Part shown: one piece after another, positions 50,492-58,915 of the stretch
Layout of the letters: every line of letters begins with the position of its first letter
Position numbering within the stretch: the stretch's first letter is position 1
From: an uncultured Christensenella sp.
GTDB lineage: Bacteria > Bacillota > Clostridia > Christensenellales > Borkfalkiaceae
Direction of reading: 5' to 3'
Assembly (NCBI GenBank): GCA_910576655.1
Contig: CAJTJC010000002.1
Location: 1-64,000 of the forward strand
DNA length: 64,000 bases
Made by a program: the position numbers and the translations under genes
Notes under the pieces: model-generated
Database searches by the model: none
Told to the model about the DNA's origin: nothing
What the model saw: the letters and a program-made list of their open reading frames with translations, nothing else

Positions 50492-50989
50492 ATGAAAACA
50501 ATCGGTGAAAAAATTTACGATTTAAGAAAGCAAAAGGGCGTTTCGCAGGAAAAGCTTGCGGACGGCATAGCGGTTGCGCGGTACTCGGTGTCGAGGTGGG
50601 AAACCAACGCGGCTCAGCCGACTACTGAAAATATTAAAGCCTTGTGCAAATTTTTCGGCGTGGCAAGCGCTTACTTTTTGGATAGCTGCGACGAGGATGT
50701 ACAACCCGAGCCCGAAGCGCAAACCGTTACAACGCCGCGCAGATTCGGCACGCTTAAAACAGTGTCCATAGTGGCGGGTATCGTTCTGCTTATTCTTTTC
50801 GTTGCTGCTTGCGGGATAGCTGCGTACGTAGCCGTTTCGCCGGGCATGGGCGGGGAATGGAGCGAGGATATACATATAGTAAATTACGAGGGTATTATTT
50901 TTCTCGTTCTTGGAACGGTAGCCGTTGCCGTGCTGATTACTTTAACGGTGCTGTTGATTATTAAAACGTTAAAAAGCAGAAAAAAGTAG
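50492..50989 (+). CDS. Membrane-anchored XRE-family regulator
   Basis: 165 residues. Helix-turn-helix at 1-65 (GVSQEKLADGIAVARYSVSRWETNAAQP), a linker, then two membrane helices (about 88-112 and 133-158) joined by a short outer loop. The protein can link a surface signal to DNA binding. No ribosome site exists before the ATG; the promoter places transcription at the start codon itself. The lipoprotein pair follows after 118 bp. Confidence 0.85.
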   Translation: MKTIGEKIYDLRKQKGVSQEKLADGIAVARYSVSRWETNAAQPTTENIKALCKFFGVASAYFLDSCDEDVQPEPEAQTVTTPRRFGTLKTVSIVAGIVLLILFVAACGIAAYVAVSPGMGGEWSEDIHIVNYEGIIFLVLGTVAVAVLITLTVLLIIKTLKSRKK

Positions 50990-51107
50990 AATTGATACAC
51001 GCTTGCGATAAATTGATACAGGGATGTGGCAGACAAACGGAATAAAATAGATTATAATACGGAGTACATGGGGGAATGTACTCCGTAATTTTTTAGAGAG
51101 GTGGTTT

Positions 51108-51636
51108 ATGATAAAGTTAAAGAAGAAATTAATGTGCGTTGCGGCGATGATGCTTGCGGTAGTTCCGTGCGTTTCCGTTGCTGCTTGCGGTAACGGCACG
51201 GCAGAGTCGAACCGCAAAGAGCAAGCTTCTTACGTTAACGAGCCGTCAGGACCGCTTGGGTTATATACCGATTTGCAGTTTTCGCTTGACGGCGAGAACG
51301 GAAAAGTGACCGCTTCGGTTAACAACAAGTTTACGCTGTTTCCGTCAACGGTAACCGTCAATATCGAACTGTACAGGTCGGACGTATACCGCGAAGATTT
51401 TACTTTTATGAGCCTGGCGGCAAGTAACGGCGTTCGCGACCTTGACCAAGGTGAAACGGTAAGTGCAAGTGCGTCGACGGAAGGGAAAGGGAGTTACTGG
51501 AAAGCACGCGCATACTACCGCGTGGATAACAAGCCCCAACAGAAAAAAATAAGCGAAACGATATATTGTAGCGCAGACGGAACCAAGGCTCCCGCGACAA
51601 AGCCCGAAACCGAAGAGTTCTATATTTCCGATTTTT
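51108..51636 (+). repeat. Near-identical repeat, first copy
   Basis: About 530 bp almost identical to 52571-53099; similarity stops sharply after the codons for EEFYISDF. Confidence 0.85.
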
Positions 51637-52574
51637 TGCAGGAAAATGCAAAGCGTATTTATTCCGAAATTCCGTATTATCATACTGATTATGAATACAA
51701 TGTTATGAATTTTTGGAATAGTCTGAACGTACAGCTTGAAAACAAAGAAGAACTGCAAATCGTAAAAGATTTATTTGGTGAAATAAAGCTGAAAGAATTT
51801 GACTTAGACAACAAATCCGACGACGAGGTAAATGCTTTTCACTCGGCAACACTGAACTCTGTATACAAATCGATTTTTAAAGTTTTTGCGGAATTTGAAA
51901 ACGGCAGTAAAGCTATTATATACGTTTATGACTGCGCTTCAGATATTTTAAATGCTAATTTATTTGTTCGTTACAGTTATTTTGAAAATGACGGAACAAA
52001 AAAATTTAAAAATTTTGTAGCGCTTGTTGACGGCAATTTGCAACTACGGCTACACGAAGCTATGGAAGTAACATATAGAGATAAAAATGATATTAGTAAT
52101 TCGGCAACCGAATGGAACGACCTTAATGACTTATTTTACGAAACCGTTTATGACGCAAGGTGGGATATGGTAATAAGAAGACCTTATTTCGATGCCGATG
52201 GAATAATTCAACCGTTAAAAACTGCAAACATTTATTTGACGGGCAAGCAATTCAATGAGGTTAAAACTTATCTCGGCACCGTGCGGGTTGCCGAATTAAA
52301 TATGGACACTGAAATTAAAGGGATTAAAGTAAGTGAAATTTTCAATACGGAATTTAAATATGCGCCTAATATTTTATCTGTAAAGTTTGCAAACGATTGC
52401 TCGATAGAAGTTGCAGTAAACGGTATGTATAAATTAGCTACTAATGCGAATATCTACGTTCACTATAATGACGGTATAAGCGAAAAATATTATTCGGGAA
52501 TAATATCGAATGAATTAAAAAATTCTTTAATAGATTTAATTAAAAATATTTATAAAAACAGAGGGAGTTTATGA
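51108..52574 (+). CDS. Modular lipoprotein, paralogue 1
   Basis: 488 residues. Lipobox VAAC. The N-terminal module (residues 1-176) is nearly identical to that of the next gene. Two copies of a roughly 110-residue C-terminal module follow, seen from the repeated pattern L-G-x-I-x-L/V ... A-N-L/I-F/Y-V-x-Y. The C-terminal DNA is more AT-rich than the N-terminal part. A GAGAGGTGG site precedes the ATG. The end overlaps the next gene (ATGA). Function unknown. Confidence 0.8.
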   Translation: MIKLKKKLMCVAAMMLAVVPCVSVAACGNGTAESNRKEQASYVNEPSGPLGLYTDLQFSLDGENGKVTASVNNKFTLFPSTVTVNIELYRSDVYREDFTFMSLAASNGVRDLDQGETVSASASTEGKGSYWKARAYYRVDNKPQQKKISETIYCSADGTKAPATKPETEEFYISDFLQENAKRIYSEIPYYHTDYEYNVMNFWNSLNVQLENKEELQIVKDLFGEIKLKEFDLDNKSDDEVNAFHSATLNSVYKSIFKVFAEFENGSKAIIYVYDCASDILNANLFVRYSYFENDGTKKFKNFVALVDGNLQLRLHEAMEVTYRDKNDISNSATEWNDLNDLFYETVYDARWDMVIRRPYFDADGIIQPLKTANIYLTGKQFNEVKTYLGTVRVAELNMDTEIKGIKVSEIFNTEFKYAPNILSVKFANDCSIEVAVNGMYKLATNANIYVHYNDGISEKYYSGIISNELKNSLIDLIKNIYKNRGSL

Positions 52575-53099
52575 TAAAGTTAAAGAAGAAATTGATGTGC
52601 GTTGCGGCAATGCTGCTTGCGGTAGTTCCGTGCGTTTCCGTTGCGGCTTGCGGTAACGGCACGGCAGGGTTGAACCGCAAAGAGCAAGCTTCTTACGTTA
52701 ACGAGCCGTCAGGACCGCTGGGGTTATATACCGATTTGCAGTTTTCGCTTGACGGCGAGAACGGAAAAGTGACCGCTTCGGTTAACAACAAGTTTACGCT
52801 GTTTCCGTCAACGGTAACCGTCAATATCGAACTGTACAGGTCGGACGTATACCGCGAAGATTTTACTTTTATGAGCCTGGCGGCAAGTAACGGCGTTCGC
52901 GACCTTGACCAAGGTGAAACGGTAAGTGCAAGCGCGTCGACGGAAGGGAAAGGGAGTTACTGGAAAGCACGCGCATACTACCGCGTGGATAACAAGCCCC
53001 AACAGGAAAAAATAAGCGAAACGATATATTGTAGCGCAGACGGAACCAAGGCGCCCGCATCAAAGCCCGAAACCGAAGAGTTTTATATTTCCGATTTCT
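52571..53099 (+). repeat. Near-identical repeat, second copy
   Basis: Second copy of the 530-bp N-module segment; see 51108-51636. Confidence 0.85.
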
Positions 53100-53548
53100 T
53101 TCGCACTGACGCTGAAACCGCACAAATAGAAATACCACACCCGCAGATACGCGACATTGATGATTTTGAGGTGATAACATGGGCTGCGCGGGTTACAGTG
53201 TCATTGGAAAACATCTTACAACTTAATGAAATAGGAAGGGCTTTCGGTGTTATACAACTTTCCCCGATTGATATAGAGACTAAGACGCATGAAGAAAAAA
53301 CTATGATTTTCGGTTCGGGAGGGTGTCCCGAATTAAGTATAAATATTATTTCAAAAAACGGTACACATACGCATATATACGTTAACGATTTACATGAAAA
53401 AGAATTAGGGGCAAACTTATTCGTTTCGTACAGTTATAAAGAAATCGACAAACAAGTTGCTAAATACTTTAACGGTATGATTGTGAACGATACCAAAGAG
53501 TATGTAATTGAATTGACGAATAATATATTTAATCAGCAAAAAAATTAA
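52571..53548 (+). CDS. Modular lipoprotein, paralogue 2
   Basis: 325 residues. Residues 1-176 differ from paralogue 1 at only a few positions (for example E-S to G-L after the lipid anchor, K to E, T to S). The tail is a single diverged copy of the C-terminal module (ELGANLFVSYSYKEI). AT-rich tail. The near-identity at DNA level points to recent duplication or gene conversion limited to the N-module. Confidence 0.8.
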   Translation: MIKLKKKLMCVAAMLLAVVPCVSVAACGNGTAGLNRKEQASYVNEPSGPLGLYTDLQFSLDGENGKVTASVNNKFTLFPSTVTVNIELYRSDVYREDFTFMSLAASNGVRDLDQGETVSASASTEGKGSYWKARAYYRVDNKPQQEKISETIYCSADGTKAPASKPETEEFYISDFFRTDAETAQIEIPHPQIRDIDDFEVITWAARVTVSLENILQLNEIGRAFGVIQLSPIDIETKTHEEKTMIFGSGGCPELSINIISKNGTHTHIYVNDLHEKELGANLFVSYSYKEIDKQVAKYFNGMIVNDTKEYVIELTNNIFNQQKN

Positions 53549-53564
53549 ACCGATTAAGTAACAG

Positions 53565-53601
53565 CACAAGCCGAGCGGAGTTTTCGTTCGGCTTGTGTTT
53601 T
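53565..53601 (+). terminator. Intrinsic terminator
   Basis: CACAAGCCGA and TCGGCTTGTG around a 13-nt loop, then TTTT. Confidence 0.75.
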
Positions 53602-53615
53602 AAGCGTAAATGTTG

Positions 53616-53644
53616 TTGCAATATGCGCAAATGTATGTTATACT
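53616..53644 (+). promoter_or_regulatory. TTGCAA / extended -10 promoter, leaderless start
   Basis: TTGCAA, 17 bp, TATACT with upstream TATG. Predicted start of transcription at 53651, one base before the ATG of ruvX. Confidence 0.65.
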
Positions 53645-53651
53645 CTTCAAT

Positions 53652-54065
53652 ATGGAAAGATTCGTCGCGTTCGATATAGGCGATAAGCGCATAGGCGTTG
53701 CAATATCCGACCCGTTCAATACCTACGCCCTGCCGTCGGAAACGTATTTCCGCAAGGGCTTTCAAACGGACGTTGAGGCGGTTGCGAAAATTGCAAGGGA
53801 CAAGGGCGCAACAAAAATAATATGCGGACTTCCCGTCAACTTCGACGGCAGTCGGGCTTTGCAGACGGAAAAAACCGAGCGGTTTATCGCGGCTCTGCGC
53901 GAGGCGACGGGTATAGAAATAATCTGCGAGGACGAGCGGTTTACAACGCTGATGGCGCACGAAACGCTGATAAGCGAGGGCATGCGTCGCGAAAAGCGGA
54001 AGAGCTGCGTCGACGCGCTTGCCGCGGCGAACATACTTGACAACTATCTGGCAAAAAGGAGATAA
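53652..54065 (+). CDS. ruvX: Putative pre-16S rRNA nuclease / Holliday junction resolvase YqgF
   Basis: 137 residues from the ATG at 53652. RNase-H-like fold: FVAFDIGDKRIGVAISDP, the middle CGLPVNFDGS, EDERFTT and the last aspartate in CVDALAAANIL. It matures 16S rRNA in E. coli. No ribosome site; see the promoter. It is followed two bases later by the DUF1292 gene, the order found in Bacillus (yrrK-yrzB). Confidence 0.92.
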   Translation: MERFVAFDIGDKRIGVAISDPFNTYALPSETYFRKGFQTDVEAVAKIARDKGATKIICGLPVNFDGSRALQTEKTERFIAALREATGIEIICEDERFTTLMAHETLISEGMRREKRKSCVDALAAANILDNYLAKRR

Positions 54066-54067
54066 AA

Positions 54068-54352
54068 ATGAGCGAAAACGAAAACATAAACGAAGAGGAA
54101 AGCGAGATTATCGAGCTTATCGACGACAGCGGCAAGGTAATTAAATTCAGGCTTTTGGACGTTACCGAATATAAGGGCGAGAAATACACTCTGTTGCTTG
54201 CCGCGGAGCCGAGCGACGAAATCGCCGACGACGAGGTGGTTATTTTCCGCCTCAACGAAAAGGAAGAAACTCTCGAACCTATCGAGGACGAGCAGCTTTT
54301 GGAAGAGGTGTTCGAATTCTACCAAAGCGAAGAAGAAGCGGAAGAAAATTAA
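54068..54352 (+). CDS. DUF1292 protein (YrzB-like)
   Basis: 94 residues, strongly acidic. IELIDDSGKVIKFRLLDVTEYKGEKYTLLL and DDEVVIFRLNE are the DUF1292 pattern. Cytoplasmic, no known activity. Ribosome site AAAAGGAG; co-transcribed with ruvX. Confidence 0.88.
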   Translation: MSENENINEEESEIIELIDDSGKVIKFRLLDVTEYKGEKYTLLLAAEPSDEIADDEVVIFRLNEKEETLEPIEDEQLLEEVFEFYQSEEEAEEN

Positions 54353-54405
54353 CGGTTTGCGGTCGGGCGTCGAAAAAAAATACGTTCGGCACCCGATTAA
54401 AAAGC

Positions 54406-54555
54406 TTTACAACAAAAAAAATTTTTGCTAAAATATCAAAGCTATAAAAATTCACACTCGGAAGGCGGGCGTTCCGTGACGGTAAAATTTTTCAGTGCCG
54501 TAATAAACGCCGTACAAAAACCGCGCTTTCGGGGAGGTAAAACGGAGGAATTAAA
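54406..54555 (+). promoter_or_regulatory. rpsB promoter and leader
   Basis: TTTACA, 17 bp, TAAAAT (54429-54434), then a leader of about 115 nt with paired segments (GGCGGGCGTTCC, GACGG/CCGTAA) and GGAGG. A S2-type autoregulatory leader is plausible but unconfirmed. Confidence 0.6.
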
Positions 54556-55341
54556 ATGGCGGTTATTTCAATGAAACAGCTGCTCGAAGCGGGCGTACAC
54601 TTCGGGCACCAGACGAGAAAATGGAACCCCAAAATGGGCAAGTACATTTACGCAGAGCGCAACGATATTCACATTATCGATTTGCAGATTACCGTCGGAC
54701 TTATCGAAGAGGCTTACAAATTCGTAGTCGAAGCGGTTAAAGCAGGCAAGAGTATTCTTTTCGTAGGTACGAAAAAGCAGGCTCAGGACGCGGTCAAGGA
54801 AGAGGCTGAGCGCTGCGGTATGTACTACGTAAATTCGCGCTGGCTGGGCGGCACGCTTACCAACTTCAAGACAATCCGCTCGCGCGTGGAAAGAATGGTC
54901 AAGCTTGAAAAAATGGAGCTTTCGGGCGAGTTCGACCTTCTTCCCAAAAAGGAAGTGGCAAAGCTTAAAGAGGAAATGGGCAAGCTTCAGACCAACCTCA
55001 ACGGTATAAGAGATATGAACAAGCTTCCCGGCGTTATGTTCGTGGTAGACCCTCACAGCGAGGACATCGCGGTCAAGGAAGCGAGAAAGCTTAACATTCC
55101 CATCGTGGCTATCACCGATACCAACTGCGACCCCGACCTTATCGACTGCGTAATCCCCGGTAACGACGACGCTATCCGTGCGGTTAAGCTTATTTCGTCG
55201 GTTATCGCAAACGCGGTTATCGAGGCTAATCAGGGCGAAACCCCCGTTCTCGAAGTCGTTGGAAACGACGGCGATATGTCTATCGAAGAAGTAGTTGCCG
55301 CTGCGGACGAGACTACCGCAGAGGTTAAAGAGGAGGAATAA
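54556..55341 (+). CDS. rpsB: 30S ribosomal protein S2
   Basis: 261 residues. MKQLLEAGVHFGHQTRKWNP, SRWLGGTLTNFKTI and GIVDTNCDP-like AITDTNCDPDLIDCVIPGNDD are diagnostic. An acidic tail of about 25 residues extends past the core. First gene of the conserved rpsB-tsf unit. Confidence 0.97.
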   Translation: MAVISMKQLLEAGVHFGHQTRKWNPKMGKYIYAERNDIHIIDLQITVGLIEEAYKFVVEAVKAGKSILFVGTKKQAQDAVKEEAERCGMYYVNSRWLGGTLTNFKTIRSRVERMVKLEKMELSGEFDLLPKKEVAKLKEEMGKLQTNLNGIRDMNKLPGVMFVVDPHSEDIAVKEARKLNIPIVAITDTNCDPDLIDCVIPGNDDAIRAVKLISSVIANAVIEANQGETPVLEVVGNDGDMSIEEVVAAADETTAEVKEEE

Positions 55342-55344
55342 TAT

Positions 55345-56250
55345 ATGGCATTCACGGCTAAGGACGTTATGACCCTCCGCGAGAAGAGCGGCGCGGGTAT
55401 GTTAGAGTGCAAGAAGGCGTTGACCGACGCCGACGGCGATATGGAGGCCGCAGCCGAGCTTTTGAGAAAGCGCGGCATTGCAAAGGCGATTAAGAAAGAG
55501 GGCAGAATTGCAGCCGAGGGCGCGGTAGGCGCTTTCGTTTGCGACAAGTGCGGCGCAGGCGTTCTCGTAGAGATTAACTGCGAAAGCGACTTCGTTTCCC
55601 GCGGCGACAAGTTCCACGAAATAGTGGACGCGGTTGCCAAGGTTATCGCTACCGATAAGCCCGCCGACGTAGACGCGCTTAACGCGTGCAAGCTTGACGG
55701 TACCACCGTTAAAGATTTCATTACCAATCAGACCGCTGTTATAGGCGAAAAAATTTCTATCCGCAGATTTGAAATTTTCGATACGAAAAACAAAATCGAA
55801 ACCTATATCCACATGGGCGGCAAGGTCGGCGTTATGGTCGAAGCTGCCGACTTCAAGGCGGGCGCAGAGGATACCCTGCACGACGTAGCTTTGCAGATTG
55901 CTGCGGCTAAGCCCTCGTTCGTAAACAAGAGCGAGGTTCCTGCCGAGGTTCTTGCAAAGGAAAAGGAAATTATGCTCGTTCAGATGCAGAACGACCCGAA
56001 GAATGCAAGCAAGCCCCAGAACATTTTGGAAAAAATCGTCGAGGGCAAGCTTGGCAAATACTATCAGGACAACTGCCTTATGGAGCAGGCTTTCGTCAAA
56101 GACGACAGCCGGACCGTTGCGCAGGTTATCGGCTCCAAGTTCAACGTAACGCGTTTCGTTCGTTTCGAAATGGGCGAGGGACTTGAAAAGAAGAGCGAGA
56201 ATTTGCAGGACGAGGTCGCTAAGCAAGTCGAGGCAATGAAAAAGAATTAA
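55345..56250 (+). CDS. tsf: Elongation factor Ts
   Basis: 301 residues. MTLREKSGAGMLECKKALTD, TDF-like segments, EINCESDFVSR and the C-terminal YYQDNCLMEQAFVKDD. It exchanges GDP on EF-Tu. Three bases after rpsB. A perfect terminator follows, which is unusual because pyrH normally continues the unit. Confidence 0.97.
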   Translation: MAFTAKDVMTLREKSGAGMLECKKALTDADGDMEAAAELLRKRGIAKAIKKEGRIAAEGAVGAFVCDKCGAGVLVEINCESDFVSRGDKFHEIVDAVAKVIATDKPADVDALNACKLDGTTVKDFITNQTAVIGEKISIRRFEIFDTKNKIETYIHMGGKVGVMVEAADFKAGAEDTLHDVALQIAAAKPSFVNKSEVPAEVLAKEKEIMLVQMQNDPKNASKPQNILEKIVEGKLGKYYQDNCLMEQAFVKDDSRTVAQVIGSKFNVTRFVRFEMGEGLEKKSENLQDEVAKQVEAMKKN

Positions 56251-56259
56251 ATAAAATAA

Positions 56260-56295
56260 AGCGGTTTCCGAATTCGGAAACCGCTAATTTTTTTT
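56260..56295. terminator. Bidirectional terminator
   Basis: A 26-bp perfect palindrome (arms AGCGGTTTCCGAA) with eight T to the right; ends tsf and the convergent XRE gene. Confidence 0.92.
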
Positions 56296-56493
56296 ATAAT
56301 CTACAAGTTCGTCAAGCGATATATTAAAAATTTCAGCAAGCCTACATAATGTATAAATATCGGGTGTACTGTGTCCATTTTCATAATTGCTTATAAGACT
56401 TGCTTTACCGTCTAACTTTTCAGCGAGTTGCCCTTGCGTTAACTGTAATTGTTTTCTATAAAATTTTATATTTTTTGCGATATTAGTTTTCAT
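56284..56493 (-). CDS. Small XRE-family repressor
   Basis: 69 residues (LQLTQGQLAEKLDGKASLISNYENGHSTPD, SLDELVDYKKN). Its ATG lies four bases from the predicted start of transcription and has no ribosome site. Divergent from the DUF6809-like gene, sharing two perfect palindromes. Confidence 0.87.
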   Translation of the reverse strand: MKTNIAKNIKFYRKQLQLTQGQLAEKLDGKASLISNYENGHSTPDIYTLCRLAEIFNISLDELVDYKKN

Positions 56494-56497
56494 TTAC

Positions 56498-56556
56498 TTT
56501 ACAATTATACAAGATACTTGTATAATTGTGTCAAAATTACAAGAAACTTGTAATTT
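56498..56556. promoter_or_regulatory. Promoter with two perfect XRE operators
   Basis: Operator 1 at 56502-56528: CAATTATACAAG-ATA-CTTGTATAATTG. Operator 2 at 56534-56556: AAATTACAAG-AAA-CTTGTAATTT. The plus-strand TTTACA (56498-56503), 17 bp, TATAAT (56521-56526) is spanned by operator 1; a minus-strand TATAAT lies at 56504-56509. Confidence 0.88.
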
Positions 56557-56575
56557 ATTATTTATGGAGGCAAAT

Positions 56576-56836
56576 ATGAAATCAATATTAGAAGAAATAT
56601 ATTTTGGCAGAAGAGGTGATTTTGAAAAAATAGTTGTCGACGAACGGTATGAAAAAGCTGACGAAAAATACTCCAAGATTTACAATGAACTTGTAACCGG
56701 TTTAAACGACAGTCAGAGGCAAATTCTTGATAAACTTGTCGACGCTACGGCGGGGCTTGAAATTGCAATAGGCTGTTCGCATTTCAAAGAAGGGTTTAAA
56801 ATAGGCGTGCTTGTTGCTGTTGAAACTTTTGGTTGA
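56576..56836 (+). CDS. DUF6809-like small protein
   Basis: 86 residues from the ATG at 56576, GGAGG five bases upstream. MKSILEEIYFGRRGDFE, then KYSKIYNELVTGLNDSQRQILDKL and FKEGFKIGVLVAVETFG match the small helical DUF6809 family common in Clostridia, often in mobile DNA. Controlled by the adjacent XRE protein. Confidence 0.72.
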   Translation: MKSILEEIYFGRRGDFEKIVVDERYEKADEKYSKIYNELVTGLNDSQRQILDKLVDATAGLEIAIGCSHFKEGFKIGVLVAVETFG

Positions 56837-56874
56837 TAATCTGCCTTAAAAATTGTCAAATATTGTATTAAATG

Positions 56875-56903
56875 TTGCAAGTTGCAAAGTTTTATGTTAT
56901 AAT
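56875..56903 (+). promoter_or_regulatory. TTGCAA / extended -10 promoter of pyrH
   Basis: TTGCAA, 17 bp, TATAAT with upstream TATG, the same class as the promoters at 50457 and 53616. A normal leader with GGGGGAA follows here. Confidence 0.7.
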
Positions 56904-56923
56904 CGACGATACGGGGGAATTAT

Positions 56924-57634
56924 ATGAAACCTAAGTATAAAAGAATATTAATTAAGCTTTCGGGTGAGGCGCTTGCAGGCAAGGCGGGGCACGGACTTGA
57001 CGAGGACGTAATTTCCGACGTTGTCGAAGAAATTGCGCGCATACGCGAAATGGGCGTTCAAATCGGGCTGGTAATAGGCGGCGGCAATTTTTGGCGCGGG
57101 CGTCAGGGAAAGCAGATGGACCGCACTACTGCAGACCATATGGGTATGCTTGCAACGGTTATGAACTCGCTTGCAATGATGGACGCGCTCGAACAGCGCG
57201 GAATACCCACCCGCGTTCAGACCGCGCTTATTATGACCTCTGTTGCCGAGCCTTACATTTTGCGTCGCACGCTGCGCCACTTCGAAAAGGGCAGAATAGT
57301 CATTATGGCTTGCGGTACGGGCAACCCCTATTGCTCGACGGATACCGCAGCCGCGCTGCGCGCCTGCGAAATTCAGGCTGACGTGCTGCTTATGGCAAAG
57401 AACGTCAACGGCATCTACGACAGCGACCCCAAGACCAACCCCAAGGCGATAAAATACGACCACATAAATTACCTCGATATAATCAAAAACGGCATAAAGG
57501 CAATGGACACGACTGCCGCGACCATGTGTATGGAAAACGGCGTTCCCGCGCTCGCCTTTGCGCTTGACGAAAAAGACTCGCTTATCCGCGCCGTCTGCGG
57601 CGAGAAGATAGGCACGCTTATAGACAACAATTAA
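56924..57634 (+). CDS. pyrH: UMP kinase
   Basis: 236 residues. RILIKLSGEALAG, VIGGGNFWRGR, and GTGNPYCSTDTAAALRA are hallmark blocks of bacterial UMP kinase. It phosphorylates UMP to UDP. Start of the pyrH-frr-uppS-cdsA run. Confidence 0.97.
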   Translation: MKPKYKRILIKLSGEALAGKAGHGLDEDVISDVVEEIARIREMGVQIGLVIGGGNFWRGRQGKQMDRTTADHMGMLATVMNSLAMMDALEQRGIPTRVQTALIMTSVAEPYILRRTLRHFEKGRIVIMACGTGNPYCSTDTAAALRACEIQADVLLMAKNVNGIYDSDPKTNPKAIKYDHINYLDIIKNGIKAMDTTAATMCMENGVPALAFALDEKDSLIRAVCGEKIGTLIDNN

Positions 57635-57646
57635 AGGGAGTTCACC

Positions 57647-58219
57647 ATGATTGATAACGAACAGGTAGAAGACATATTGCTCATACTCGACGACAAGCTT
57701 ACAAAGACCATAAACGTGCTTAAAGAAGAGTATTCTTCCGTCCGCGCGGGACGGGCAAATCCGCACATACTCGACAAAGTGACTTTCGACTATTACGGAG
57801 CGGCAACCCCCGTCACTCAGGCTGCGGGCGTTTCGGTGCAGGAGGGCAGATGCCTTGTAATCGCGCCGTGGGACGTATCGGTTTTAAAGGCGATAGAAAA
57901 GGCTATTCAGACCTCCAATATCGGCATAACCCCGACCAACGACGGCAAGGTTATCCGTCTTGTATTCCCCGAGCTGACCGAAGAGAGAAGGCGCGATTTG
58001 TGCAAGCAAATCCGCAAAACGGGCGAGGACAGCAAGGTCGCCGCGCGCAACTGCCGCCGCGACGCAATGGACGGCGTTAAAAAGCTGAAAAACGACAAGA
58101 CGCTTTCCGAGGACGAGTGCGCCGCAGTCGAAAAGGATATAGAAAAAGCGGTTCAGGACGCTATCGCGCAGATTGACGCCGCGGTATCCGCCAAAGAAAA
58201 GGAAATAATGACGGTATAA
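57647..58219 (+). CDS. frr: Ribosome recycling factor
   Basis: 190 residues, near the usual 185. SSVRAGRANPHILD, YYGAATPVTQAAGVSV and LTEERRRDLCKQIRKTGED are diagnostic. It splits post-termination ribosomes with EF-G. Confidence 0.97.
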   Translation: MIDNEQVEDILLILDDKLTKTINVLKEEYSSVRAGRANPHILDKVTFDYYGAATPVTQAAGVSVQEGRCLVIAPWDVSVLKAIEKAIQTSNIGITPTNDGKVIRLVFPELTEERRRDLCKQIRKTGEDSKVAARNCRRDAMDGVKKLKNDKTLSEDECAAVEKDIEKAVQDAIAQIDAAVSAKEKEIMTV

Positions 58220-58224
58220 TCCGA

Positions 58225-58908
58225 ATGGAAGGCAAGTTACCTCTGCACATCGGCATAATAATGGACGGCAACGGGAGGTGGGCGAAGAAGAGAATTCAGC
58301 CGCGCGGCTTCGGCCATAAGGCGGGTATGAAAAGAATGATTACTCTTGCAGAGCACGCCCGCAGGCTCGGAATTAAATATCTTACGCTTTACGTGCTTTC
58401 CACCGAAAACCTATCCCGTCCTCGGGAAGAGCTGGACGGGCTTTTCGGACTGTTCCGCAAATATTTTACCGCAAACGTAAAAAAGCTGTACGCGGAAAAC
58501 GCGCGCATCAAGGTGATAGGCGACAGGTCCGCCCTGCCCGACGACGTTATTAAGCTACTTGACGACAGTGAAAAGCAATCGCCCGAGGGAGCGGATTTCA
58601 CGCTTGTTTTTGCGATAAACTACGGCAGCCGCGCCGAGATAATAAACGCGGTTAACCGCGCCGTTGAAGCGGGCGAAAGGGTCGACGCCGACTCGTTTTC
58701 TTCGCTGCTGTATACGGACGGCATACCCGACCCCGACCTGATAATAAGGACGGGCGGCGAGGTAAGACTTTCTAATTTTTTGATGTATCAGGCGGCATAC
58801 GCCGAGCTGTATTTTACCGACGTGCTTTTTCCCGATTTTACGGAAGCGGAGCTTGACAAGGCAGTAGAAAATTACGCCGCGCGCGAAAGGCGCTTCGGCA
58901 AGGTCTGA
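58225..58908 (+). CDS. uppS: Isoprenyl diphosphate synthase (undecaprenyl type)
   Basis: 227 residues. HIGIIMDGNGRWAKKR (catalytic Asp), GHKAGM, YVLSTENLSRP and the C-terminal DLIIRTGGEVRLSNFLMYQAAYAELYFTD. It makes the C55 lipid carrier for wall synthesis. Confidence 0.95.
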   Translation: MEGKLPLHIGIIMDGNGRWAKKRIQPRGFGHKAGMKRMITLAEHARRLGIKYLTLYVLSTENLSRPREELDGLFGLFRKYFTANVKKLYAENARIKVIGDRSALPDDVIKLLDDSEKQSPEGADFTLVFAINYGSRAEIINAVNRAVEAGERVDADSFSSLLYTDGIPDPDLIIRTGGEVRLSNFLMYQAAYAELYFTDVLFPDFTEAELDKAVENYAARERRFGKV

Positions 58909-58915
58909 GGATAGA

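Noticed and set aside
51108..53548. Assembly duplication
   Set aside because: The two copies carry distinct substitutions and unrelated tails, so they are real separate genes.
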